Below are positions 17,101 to 24,482 of a DNA stretch of 54,274 nucleotides, in pieces. Numbering within the stretch: position 1 is the stretch's first letter; each line of letters begins with the position of its first letter. The position numbers and the translations under genes were made by a program. Origin of the DNA: an uncultured Christiangramia sp. (GTDB taxonomy: Bacteria > Bacteroidota > Bacteroidia > Flavobacteriales > Flavobacteriaceae); contig NZ_CAJWRQ010000006.1 of assembly GCF_913046405.1 (NCBI RefSeq), positions 1 to 54,274 on the forward strand, read 5' to 3'. The notes beneath the pieces are model-generated. The model did no database searches. It was given only the letters and a program-made list of their open reading frames with translations, and was not told the origin of the DNA.

Positions 17101-17776
17101 TCCGTTTGCAATAATGAGAACGCAGATCTTCAGCACTAGCACCAAATCTTCTTTTCCAGTAGATCTCAAGAAATAACTTTTGCGTTTTCCAGACACCCAT
17201 ACGCTCGTATAAACGCGCAGAAGTTGTAAGCCATTTCCTGATCACTGTGAATGATCCATGCTCATATAGCCGTTTTATAAATTCGTTGTCTTCGTAAACC
17301 GTATAACTTTCATCAAAACCGCTAAGGAAATGAAATAGATCTTTGGTTACGAACAAAGATTGATCTCCTCCTCTACAGGATAGATGATTAAATTTTGTGA
17401 ATTGTCCCATTAAATTCAACCACCAGTGATCCTTGTCAAAGCGCATTTGAAAACACCCGCAATCATTGCCTTTTCTGACCACCTCCTTGATTAAAATATC
17501 AAAATTTTCCGGTGGATAACTATCGGCATGCAGGAAATACAGCAGTTCACCTTTTGCTTTTTTTGCGCCATAATTCATTTGAACTGCCCGGCCTTTTCCA
17601 GATAGATAATAGGTAACCTTTGGGTGTTCGATGGCAAGACGGGAAGTTTCATCTGTACTTCCACCATCCACAACAAGAATTTCCCGTATATAAGTAGAAG
17701 AAGCAGTTTCCAGGTATTTTAGCAAAGCCGGAAGCTGCTTCTCTTCATTATGGACCGGGATAATGATACTTATCAC
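17090..17776 (-). CDS. TIGR04283-type arsenosugar-associated glycosyltransferase
   Basis: This 228-residue GT2 starts with ISIIIPVHNEEKQLPALL and has EILVVDGGSTDET, GKGRAVQMNYGAKKAKGELL and FLHADSYPP, the TIGR04283 pattern (called transferase 2, rSAM-associated, later arsenosugar biosynthesis glycosyltransferase). It is the last gene of the eight-gene operon, 5 bp after the DUF547 gene. It could join the dimethylarsinoyl-ribose to an aglycone or sugar, but the acceptor is unknown. The 3' end overlaps the convergent GH113-like gene. Confidence 0.88.
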   Translation of the reverse strand: MISIIIPVHNEEKQLPALLKYLETASSTYIREILVVDGGSTDETSRLAIEHPKVTYYLSGKGRAVQMNYGAKKAKGELLYFLHADSYPPENFDILIKEVVRKGNDCGCFQMRFDKDHWWLNLMGQFTKFNHLSCRGGDQSLFVTKDLFHFLSGFDESYTVYEDNEFIKRLYEHGSFTVIRKWLTTSARLYERMGVWKTQKLFLEIYWKRRFGASAEDLRSHYCKRINS

Positions 17777-17781
17777 AGAAC

Positions 17782-18570
17782 TTATTTTGCTTCGTTCAGG
17801 TTCCAGTCGTAGTTCTTGTAGTCTACCTGGGCATTCGAATTGATCTTTACTTCTGAATATTGATTGATGTATTCGATCAAAGATCCATTTTCAGTAAAAT
17901 CATTCTTGTACCAATCAAAAATCGATGAAAGCTTTAGTTGCGAAGCTGAAATTTCATTCTTATCTGAATTGATAAATTCATTTGTAGCCTTTTCCAGTTG
18001 TTTTTCGATATTCTCGCTGGTATAAGCTTCATTAATAAGTTTTGGACAGCTTATGGACGCGCAATTGATCGCAAAGTGAATCCTTGGCTCATCCATTTTT
18101 CGTAACAGACTATTTTCAATGGCACCAAGTGAAATTTCCTTCTTTCCGATTTTGACGAACTCTTTGGTCCATGCTCCGGAAATATCCTTAATACTCTTCG
18201 TTGGATAATTCCGAAGAATAAGATCCACCGTGTACGCATTATAGAGGTTGATATAATATGCCAGAAGTTGATCACGATTCCAGGTATCATCTGGCTGCAT
18301 GGAAGAAAGCATCTTTAAATATTTATCAAGTGCTGGCCGGTCTTTCTGAAAACCTTTATAATCTACCATTCCGTCGTCATCCACATGCTTTTTCAATAGT
18401 TGATCCCAGCCAGAATGATCTACTTTGTCCTCTGCAGCTGCAGAAGTATTTGCAGAATCTGGTGTAGGCAATCCTTTACTGTTGAAGCCTGCGCTCGAAA
18501 TAAGGTTACAGGACTGACAAATAAATGCCCCTGAGACCAGGATTAGAAAACTTAAAAATACCTTCTTCAT
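17782..18570 (-). CDS. DUF547 lipoprotein of the arsenosugar operon
   Basis: This 262-residue protein has a signal peptide and lipobox (ICQSC) and the DUF547 core: LAYYINLYNAYTVDLIL followed by RIHFAINCASISCPKL. DUF547 proteins have a conserved His and Cys in the latter block, which may be catalytic, but no function is established that I know of. The gene lies 16 bp after the ArsM gene and 5 bp before TIGR04283, so it is part of the operon and would act outside the cytoplasm. A role in arsenosugar or arsenolipid maturation or export is inference. Confidence 0.85.
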   Translation of the reverse strand: MKKVFLSFLILVSGAFICQSCNLISSAGFNSKGLPTPDSANTSAAAEDKVDHSGWDQLLKKHVDDDGMVDYKGFQKDRPALDKYLKMLSSMQPDDTWNRDQLLAYYINLYNAYTVDLILRNYPTKSIKDISGAWTKEFVKIGKKEISLGAIENSLLRKMDEPRIHFAINCASISCPKLINEAYTSENIEKQLEKATNEFINSDKNEISASQLKLSSIFDWYKNDFTENGSLIEYINQYSEVKINSNAQVDYKNYDWNLNEAK

Positions 18571-18586
18571 AATCTTATTTTTTTAA

Positions 18587-19555
18587 TTAGCAACATCCAC
18601 CACCATCGTAATGCCAGGTGGACTCACTAATGTAAATATCATCTCTTCCAAGATCTGCCAATGCACCTGCAGTTTTATCACAAATTGCAATTGGCTGATT
18701 CTTCAATAAAATATGTCCTTTTTTATCATCAAAATGATCTTCATCTCCATAATAGATCGCAGCTTTTCCAGTAAAGATACACGGCCCATCTTCTGGCATA
18801 GGATCTTTGATCGCCGCTACTTCAATAGATTCGATATAAATCAATTCATCTGTAGGATAGTTTTTGGGATCCAGAATTCTATAAGGCTTTCTGGCCCTGA
18901 TCTCGATAGTTCCGAAGCCGGCATCGGTCAATGCTTTCACATAATCCTTGATGCTTAAACTTCCGGAAAGACAAAGCGCTCTTAAGCGTTCATCATTTCT
19001 AAGTTCATCATTCATCTCCTGCTCACACGTAGGATCACTCATTACAAGTCTTCCATGCGGCTTTAGCACCCTGTACATTTCCTTTAAAGCCTGAGTAAGC
19101 TCTTCAGTTTTAAAAATATTGAAAAGACAGTTCTGTGCGGCTACATCTATAGAGTTATCTTCAACCGGTAATGCCGTAGCATCTCCTTTTCTAAGATCTA
19201 CAAATTCAGATTTAAACCATGGGTTCTGGGCTTCTGCCTCCACAAAGTTCTTGCGGGACGCTTCCAGCATTTCATCTACCACATCTACTCCAACCACACC
19301 CGATTTCATTCGGGAAAAATAAGCGAACTGTAAAAGTTCCATTCCGCCACCTACACCCACATAAAGTGTACGCGGATTATTAGTCAGATCCCGGGCATGC
19401 ACGGTAGAACCACAACCATAATTCATCTCCTGCATGATCTTCGGAATCTTTAATCCCGGAAGTTCCCAGATCGGGTTCGTAGTGCAGCAAAGTCCCACAT
19501 CTGGTGTAAGTGCTGCTTCACGGTAAACGTCTTTAGTAATCTCTAAATAACTCAT
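18587..19555 (-). CDS. arsM: ArsM-type arsenite S-adenosylmethyltransferase (arsenosugar type)
   Basis: This 322-residue class I methyltransferase has the SAM loop LYVGVGGGMELLQ (64-76) and acidic VGVDVVDEML. The cysteines expected for As(III) binding are present: C48 in YGCGST, C143 in AQNCLFN and C195 in RALCLSG, equivalent to the three-cysteine set of ArsM enzymes. Extra cysteines are C23-C24 near the N-terminus and a terminal GGGCC (C321-C322). It would methylate arsenite stepwise to dimethylarsenic. It abuts the purine nucleoside phosphorylase gene with no gap. The cysteine equivalence is from memory of the family, not from an alignment. Confidence 0.87.
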   Translation of the reverse strand: MSYLEITKDVYREAALTPDVGLCCTTNPIWELPGLKIPKIMQEMNYGCGSTVHARDLTNNPRTLYVGVGGGMELLQFAYFSRMKSGVVGVDVVDEMLEASRKNFVEAEAQNPWFKSEFVDLRKGDATALPVEDNSIDVAAQNCLFNIFKTEELTQALKEMYRVLKPHGRLVMSDPTCEQEMNDELRNDERLRALCLSGSLSIKDYVKALTDAGFGTIEIRARKPYRILDPKNYPTDELIYIESIEVAAIKDPMPEDGPCIFTGKAAIYYGDEDHFDDKKGHILLKNQPIAICDKTAGALADLGRDDIYISESTWHYDGGGCC

Positions 19556-20368
19556 TTATAATCTCTTAAGTAATTCTTTAAATAGTTTAACCATATCAGG
19601 TTCGGCTTTAGCAGCCATTGCCAGAATTTCCTGAATATCTACTTTTTCAAGATTATCCGGATCCCCTTTGTCTGTAATCACAGAAATTGCTGAAACCGGA
19701 ATCCCCAAGTGGTTGGCAACGATCACTTCAGGCACTGTACTCATTCCAACAGCATCTGCACCGATCATCTTTAAATATCTATATTCAGCTCTGGTTTCCA
19801 GTTGAGGCCCCAATACCGAAGCATAAACTCCCTTATGCAAAGTAATATTAAGCTCTTTTGCGGTATGTTCAAAGTGCTCATTCATGGATTTATCATAAGG
19901 TTCGCTCATGTCCACAAAACGTTCTCCCAAATGTTCAACGCCGTGAAAAGCCAGTGGCGAACCACCCTGAAGATTAATATGGTCATCGATAAGCATCAAC
20001 TCGCCTTTACCGTAATCCAGATTAATTGCTCCGGAAGCATTGGAAACCAGCAAACGCTTCATCCCTAAACGCTTCATTACTCTTACCGGGAATGTAACAT
20101 CAAAAAGGCTGTAACCTTCATACAGGTGGAATCTCCCCTGCATGATGACTACTTTCTTTCCTGCCAGGGTTCCAAAAATTAGTTTCCCCTTGTGAAATTC
20201 CACCGTGGCAGTTGGAAAATATGGGATATGATTATAACTGGCGGTTACTTCAATTTCTACATCGTCCAGTAGTTTACCTAAACCTGTACCTAATATGATC
20301 CCAACCTCGGGCTCGCCGAATCCTTTGGATTTCAAATAATCTACCGATTCGTTTATTCTATCTGTCAT
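19556..20368 (-). CDS. Purine nucleoside phosphorylase (trimeric PNP/MTAP family)
   Basis: This 270-residue protein has the PNP signature: GIILGTGLG (phosphate loop), MQGRFHLYEGY, SNASGAIN, and GPQLETRAEYRYLKMIGAD followed by VGMSTVPEVIVA. The residue that sets base choice lies in SVITDKG: an aspartate where human PNP has asparagine (VITNK), a state linked with 6-aminopurines (adenine) in the MTAP branch. The gene abuts arsM and overlaps the TIGR04282 gene by 11 bp, so it may remove adenine from the arsenical adenosine made by ArsS. A general purine salvage role is also possible, because Bacteroidota PNPs often carry this aspartate. Confidence 0.92.
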   Translation of the reverse strand: MTDRINESVDYLKSKGFGEPEVGIILGTGLGKLLDDVEIEVTASYNHIPYFPTATVEFHKGKLIFGTLAGKKVVIMQGRFHLYEGYSLFDVTFPVRVMKRLGMKRLLVSNASGAINLDYGKGELMLIDDHINLQGGSPLAFHGVEHLGERFVDMSEPYDKSMNEHFEHTAKELNITLHKGVYASVLGPQLETRAEYRYLKMIGADAVGMSTVPEVIVANHLGIPVSAISVITDKGDPDNLEKVDIQEILAMAAKAEPDMVKLFKELLKRL

Positions 20369-20972
20369 TATTTATCATTTTTTGAAAAGCCGGATGACCT
20401 TTGATATCCTCCAGCGTATCTATATCGTTTTTTAGTGGCAGCGCTTTATAAGTTCCATCCTGCATGTCCTGAAGACTTTGCTCAAATACGCTCGAAGTAC
20501 TCCATGCTTTATTGATGAATAAAGCTGAATTTAATGATTTCATACCTAAAAGGTAATATCCACCATCTTCAGCAGGTCCGATAACATAATCGTGAGCTTC
20601 AAGTTCTTCAAAAGCATTTTCAAGATCTGTTGTATTAAGATCGTAAAGATCACTTCCAATAATCAAAATTTTCTTGTAGCCTTCGTCGAATCCAGCTTTG
20701 AAAGCAGCTTCCATTTTCTCTCCCAGATCTCCTTCTACCTGCAATCTCTTCTGAAAACCTCCATCTTTCCAGATATCGTCTTCAGCGATATTCCAGGCGT
20801 AATAAACCTGTTTGTTTACGTTGAGTTTACCGGTTATATCTTTCGTATGCTTCAGCAGAAATTTATAAATTTCAAGAGCTTTCTTATCTCCTACTCCTTT
20901 GGCTAGCCTGGTTTTTACCTTTCCAAGAACAGGATTTTTTGTAAATATGATTAGCAGATTTTCTTTTGACAC
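20358..20972 (-). CDS. TIGR04282-type arsenosugar-associated transferase (DUF2064)
   Basis: This 204-residue GT-A-like protein shows LLIIFTKNPVLGKVKTRLA at the N-terminus, typical of DUF2064/TIGR04282 (transferase 1, rSAM-associated). The central IIGSDLYDL replaces the usual GSDCP-type metal segment, and GPAEDGGYYLLG is conserved. It resembles nucleotidyltransferases as well as glycosyltransferases, so it could activate a sugar as a nucleotide for TIGR04283. It overlaps PNP by 11 bp and abuts the rhodanese gene directly, indicating one transcript. Confidence 0.87.
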   Translation of the reverse strand: MSKENLLIIFTKNPVLGKVKTRLAKGVGDKKALEIYKFLLKHTKDITGKLNVNKQVYYAWNIAEDDIWKDGGFQKRLQVEGDLGEKMEAAFKAGFDEGYKKILIIGSDLYDLNTTDLENAFEELEAHDYVIGPAEDGGYYLLGMKSLNSALFINKAWSTSSVFEQSLQDMQDGTYKALPLKNDIDTLEDIKGHPAFQKMINNDR

Positions 20973-21470
20973 CTAATAAATTTTTTCTCCGTTCTTAAGA
21001 TATTTCGACCAGTGTTTTGAAAAAGTATGAACCTTTTCGGTTTCCTTGCCTTTATTGTCATAAACAGGATAGCCGGTATTTTTCCATTCAAAAATTCCTC
21101 CGTACAGATTTTTTACATTTCCAAAACCCAAATTCTGAACCTTGCGAGCAATTTTCTCTGATCTAATCCCTACGGAACAGTATACTACGATCTGTTTATC
21201 CCTGGAAATTGAGTCCAGAACAGTCAGATTAAGATTATCATATCCTATAAATTTTGAATCCTTAAGATGGCTGGTTTTATATTCGTTGCTTTCACGCGCA
21301 TCCAGAATGATCACCTCGTCATTTAACTGATCCATGCGCAGTTGCTCTACGGAAGTGTATGCAACATCACCAGAATTATACTTTTTCAATAGATCTTCCA
21401 GCGCATTCTGACTAAACCCGGAAGTTCCAATGAAAAAAATTAAGCTGAAAATGATTCCCTGTAATTTCAT
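20973..21470 (-). CDS. Exported rhodanese-like sulfurtransferase
   Basis: This 165-residue protein begins with a signal peptide (hydrophobic IIFSLIFFIGTSGFSQ) and has one rhodanese domain. The CH2A-like ILDARES motif and the active loop C98-S-V-G-I-R103 are visible. The loop is six residues, as in sulfurtransferases, not the seven-residue CX5R loop of Cdc25/Acr2 phosphatase or arsenate-reductase types. Location should be periplasmic. It sits 1 bp after arsS and abuts the TIGR04282 gene. A link to thio-arsenosugar formation or arsenic thiol handling is speculation. Confidence 0.87.
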   Translation of the reverse strand: MKLQGIIFSLIFFIGTSGFSQNALEDLLKKYNSGDVAYTSVEQLRMDQLNDEVIILDARESNEYKTSHLKDSKFIGYDNLNLTVLDSISRDKQIVVYCSVGIRSEKIARKVQNLGFGNVKNLYGGIFEWKNTGYPVYDNKGKETEKVHTFSKHWSKYLKNGEKIY

Positions 21471-21471
21471 A

Positions 21472-22527
21472 TTAAGCTACTGTTCCCTGGCAACTACTTC
21501 CTGCACCAGCAGTACAACCGTAGCAATGTTGTGAAATGATAATATTCCGATCATTCAATATATCCTCATTATATTCACTGATATGCTGAACTTTCGAATT
21601 TACTTTTAATTCGAGCATCTGATTAAAATCACAATCGTATAACCAGCCATCCCAACTAATAGAGATAGTATTGGTGCACATCACGTTTTCAACGGCTGCA
21701 GGATTATAAGCCTCTACCAGGGCATACATATAATCTTCATAATTTTCAGAAGCTATAAGGTATTCAAGGAATCGGCTAATGGGTAAATTTGTAATTGCGA
21801 ACAGACTGCCAAAATCGATATTAAAATCTTCTTTTAAAGCTTTTTTGAAGTCCTGCTCCATCGCCTGTTGATCTGTTGGTAAAAATGCACCTGAGGGATT
21901 ATAGACCAGATCCAGTTTTAGACCTGTGCCTTCCTGCGCATAACCTACAGCGTTCAGCATTTGCAGCGCCTTGATAGATTTATCAAAAACACCACTACCT
22001 CTTTGCTTATCGGTTTTTTCTCTTTTATAGAATGGCAATGAAGAAACCACGTGGACATTATGTTTCTTAAAGAATTCCGGTAGGTCGTGATACTTCTTGT
22101 TGGCGAGAATGATCGTTAGGTTTGATCTAACAATGAAATCCTGAATCCCTGCTTTCGCAGCTTCTTCCACAAACCATCTAAAATTCGGATTCATTTCAGG
22201 GGCACCACCAGTAAGGTCCAACGTATGCGCTCCGGTATTCTTGATAACTTCCAGACATTGTTTCATGGTTTCTACCGTCATGATCTCCTTACGATCGGGA
22301 CCAGCATCTACATGGCAATGAGAACAAACCTGATTACACATATAACCAAGATTAAGCTGTAAGATTTCGAGTTTTTTGGGTTTAAATGGCAGATTGTAAG
22401 TTTCTGCGATCTTATCCCGGAAATACGGGAGTTCGCCTTCTTCAAATATGCCTTTGCTTAAAAATTTTAACTGGTTCTTAGGGCTTGAAAGATCATCCTT
22501 ACGCGCCTTCAGGGATTTTGTGATCAT
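21472..22527 (-). CDS. arsS: Radical SAM protein ArsS (arsenosugar biosynthesis)
   Basis: This 351-residue protein has the radical SAM cluster motif C64-x3-C68-x2-C71 (MCNQVCSHC), the LDLTGGAPEMNP SAM-contact strand, and a Cys-rich C-terminal domain with YDCDFNQML and HCYGCTAGAGSSCQG, as in the ArsS/DUF3641 family. Family members are implicated in placing a 5'-deoxyadenosyl group on dimethylarsenic, giving the arsenosugar precursor. It is 44 bp after the AhpD-like gene and 1 bp before the rhodanese gene. The assignment is strong because of the accompanying ArsM, TIGR04282 and TIGR04283 genes. Confidence 0.92.
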   Translation of the reverse strand: MITKSLKARKDDLSSPKNQLKFLSKGIFEEGELPYFRDKIAETYNLPFKPKKLEILQLNLGYMCNQVCSHCHVDAGPDRKEIMTVETMKQCLEVIKNTGAHTLDLTGGAPEMNPNFRWFVEEAAKAGIQDFIVRSNLTIILANKKYHDLPEFFKKHNVHVVSSLPFYKREKTDKQRGSGVFDKSIKALQMLNAVGYAQEGTGLKLDLVYNPSGAFLPTDQQAMEQDFKKALKEDFNIDFGSLFAITNLPISRFLEYLIASENYEDYMYALVEAYNPAAVENVMCTNTISISWDGWLYDCDFNQMLELKVNSKVQHISEYNEDILNDRNIIISQHCYGCTAGAGSSCQGTVA

Positions 22528-22571
22528 ATGGTTGTTTCTACGTATGTTTAGTTCTTCATTTCAGAAAAAAC

Positions 22572-22907
22572 TTACATACTTAGCTTTTTGTATTTATTCA
22601 TCATTTGGACACCATGTACAAGTGTAGCTCCACTTTCAATAGCAGCACCAGCATGAACAGCTTCCATCATCTCTTCCTTGGTAATACCACGTTGTAATCC
22701 ATCCTTGGTATATGCATCGATACAATAAGGACATTTTACAACATGCGCTACCGCAAGGGCGATCAATGACTTTTCACGGGCAGAAAGCGCTCCTTCTTCG
22801 AACACTTTACCGTAGTAGTCAAAAAACTTATTTCCAAGCTCTTCGCTCCATTCAGTAATCTCTCCAAATTTTCTAAGGTCTGCAGGATCATAATAGTTTT
22901 TAGCCAT
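22572..22907 (-). CDS. Arsenosugar-associated AhpD-like (carboxymuconolactone decarboxylase family) protein
   Basis: This 111-residue all-helical protein has the AhpD redox motif CPYC in VKCPYCIDAYT and the following EEMMEAVHAGAAI helix. It matches the small peroxidase-like family found beside ArsS. It probably supplies reducing equivalents or removes peroxides for the arsenic intermediates; methylated As(V) has to be reduced at each cycle. It is the first of the tightly spaced genes, with 44 bp to arsS and 63 bp from the 58-residue membrane peptide upstream. Confidence 0.9.
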   Translation of the reverse strand: MAKNYYDPADLRKFGEITEWSEELGNKFFDYYGKVFEEGALSAREKSLIALAVAHVVKCPYCIDAYTKDGLQRGITKEEMMEAVHAGAAIESGATLVHGVQMMNKYKKLSM

Positions 22908-22970
22908 TTACTATTTTCTTATATGTGTTAATACTAATAATTACGAAAAAACCGAAGCTACAGTTTTAAA

Positions 22971-23147
22971 CTATAAGACTCCGGTTATAGAAAGAATAAT
23001 GAGTAAGAATAAGGCTACTATCGCGATTACTATCCATAACTTAGAACTGGAATTCTGAGTTCTGGTTTCTGTAGATTGATTGACTTTTTGTTCGCTGTCA
23101 CGATCTTCCTTAGGTACAGGCGATGATCTGTCTTTATCTTTATTCAT
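22971..23147 (-). CDS. Small single-span membrane protein (58 aa)
   Basis: A short ORF starts with ATG at 23147 and stops with TAG at 22971. It encodes a charged, hydrophilic N-terminal half rich in D, K, S and Q (residues 1-35), then one hydrophobic helix beginning LWIVIAIVALFLLIIL (37-52) and a short tail. The layout suggests a tail-anchored inner-membrane peptide. It is 63 bp upstream of the AhpD-like gene on the same strand, so it might be the first gene of the arsenosugar operon or a separate unit. No family recognised. Confidence 0.6.
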   Translation of the reverse strand: MNKDKDRSSPVPKEDRDSEQKVNQSTETRTQNSSSKLWIVIAIVALFLLIILSITGVL

Positions 23148-23441
23148 AATTATAGTTTTACTGAAAAATAAACCAAATTCCTAGCCTATGGAATCAGGCT
23201 TTTGTTTTTAACAAATTTTTTCAATTTAACCAATTTCCCAAAATTAGTTCAAGAATTACTCTTTGCTTCTAAAACTATCCATAACACTAACGTTTTTCGC
23301 ATAACCATTATCTCTATTGACAGATTCTCTATTCCAAATTCTTAATTTTTTCACACATATATTAATTTTACGAACGAAGATTTTAAGATTTTTATCTGTA
23401 AAAAGCCTATCTTATTAGGCGAAAAAATAAGTTGTATTTAT
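23148..23441. other. AT-rich intergenic region between the membrane peptide and the AraC regulator
   Basis: This divergent region probably carries promoters for both directions, but I see no full TTTG/TAnnTTTG pair. Two short hairpins are present: AGCCT/AGGCT (23183-23187 with 23196-23200, then TTTTGTTTTT) and GCCTA/TAGGC (23405-23409 with 23416-23420) in the regulator's leader. Both left arms contain GCCTAT, so they might be repeated operator half-sites; this is weak. Confidence 0.3.
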
Positions 23442-24482
23442 ATGAGAATTGATGTTCAAACGCTACCGGTTAATGAAATTGTGCAAAATATAGCGCAATC
23501 GCTGGATGCAGATATACAAAATCGTAGCGGCGAACTTCTAGTTGAAATTCCTTCAGAGTATGGTGAAGGTACTATTCGAGGCATCAGTTTTGACTCCGGC
23601 ATGGGCTATATTACCTACAATTGTAAATTTTCGCAGGATGTTGAAATTCATTTCTCTCTAAATACCGTACACCCCTTAAAATTTATTTTTTGCTCTGAAG
23701 GGAGTATTAGTCATTGCTTTCAGCATAGTGATGATGAGCATAGTATTGACACCTACCAGAACATCGTTGTGAGCAGCAGTGGTTATGACGGACATATATT
23801 ATATTTCAAAAAAGATGTCCAAACGCATGTTTCAAGCCTGGAGATCATTAGATCTGTCTTTGCACATCGGTCCAATTATGATTTTAAAGATCTTGATCCA
23901 ACCCTAAAGCAGCTATTTAAAGATTCAGTTTCGAAAAAGCAATTTTTCTATCAGGGGAATTATAGTATTAAGTCGGCAGACTTAATGGACGAGATCAATA
24001 CCAAAGATTTTACAGGATTTCTTCGTAACCTGTTTCTGGAAGGTAAAGCGTTTGAAATGCTTACTATTCAGATAGACCAGTATCAGGATGATGAGAATGG
24101 CGAGAACCTGCCAAAGATCCTAAGAAAGTCTGATATTGAAAAGGTAAACTATGTTGTCAAAAGAATTCAGGGTGATCTTAGCACAAATCTTTCCGTAGAA
24201 ACCCTGGCGAAAGAGGCTGGAACTAATGTAAATAAACTTCAGGAAGGCTTTAAGTATGTTTACGATCTTACTGTAAATAAATATATGCAGCATATTAAAT
24301 TAGAAGCTGCCAAAGAAATGCTGAAACTTTCAGAAAAGAACATCTCAGAAATTGTAACATCTATCGGACTCAACAATCGTAGTTACTTCTCTAAAATTTT
24401 CAAAGAGAAATATGGTGTGAGTCCTAAGTATTTCCTGCAAACCAAGGCAAGTATCAAAGAAGAAGAATTCGAAGAAAACTAA
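23442..24482 (+). CDS. AraC-family transcriptional regulator
   Basis: This 346-residue protein has a C-terminal AraC DNA-binding domain (about residues 230-335): a first helix-turn-helix in SVETLAKEAGTNVNKLQEGFK and a second in ISEIVTSIGLNNRSYFSKIFKEKYGVSPKYF. The N-terminal 220 residues contain a possible beta-rich sensing part without a recognised ligand motif. It is divergent from the membrane peptide and arsenosugar genes and could control them, which is inference. Its stop overlaps the end of the DASS transporter gene by 4 bp in convergent orientation. Confidence 0.92.
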   Translation: MRIDVQTLPVNEIVQNIAQSLDADIQNRSGELLVEIPSEYGEGTIRGISFDSGMGYITYNCKFSQDVEIHFSLNTVHPLKFIFCSEGSISHCFQHSDDEHSIDTYQNIVVSSSGYDGHILYFKKDVQTHVSSLEIIRSVFAHRSNYDFKDLDPTLKQLFKDSVSKKQFFYQGNYSIKSADLMDEINTKDFTGFLRNLFLEGKAFEMLTIQIDQYQDDENGENLPKILRKSDIEKVNYVVKRIQGDLSTNLSVETLAKEAGTNVNKLQEGFKYVYDLTVNKYMQHIKLEAAKEMLKLSEKNISEIVTSIGLNNRSYFSKIFKEKYGVSPKYFLQTKASIKEEEFEEN

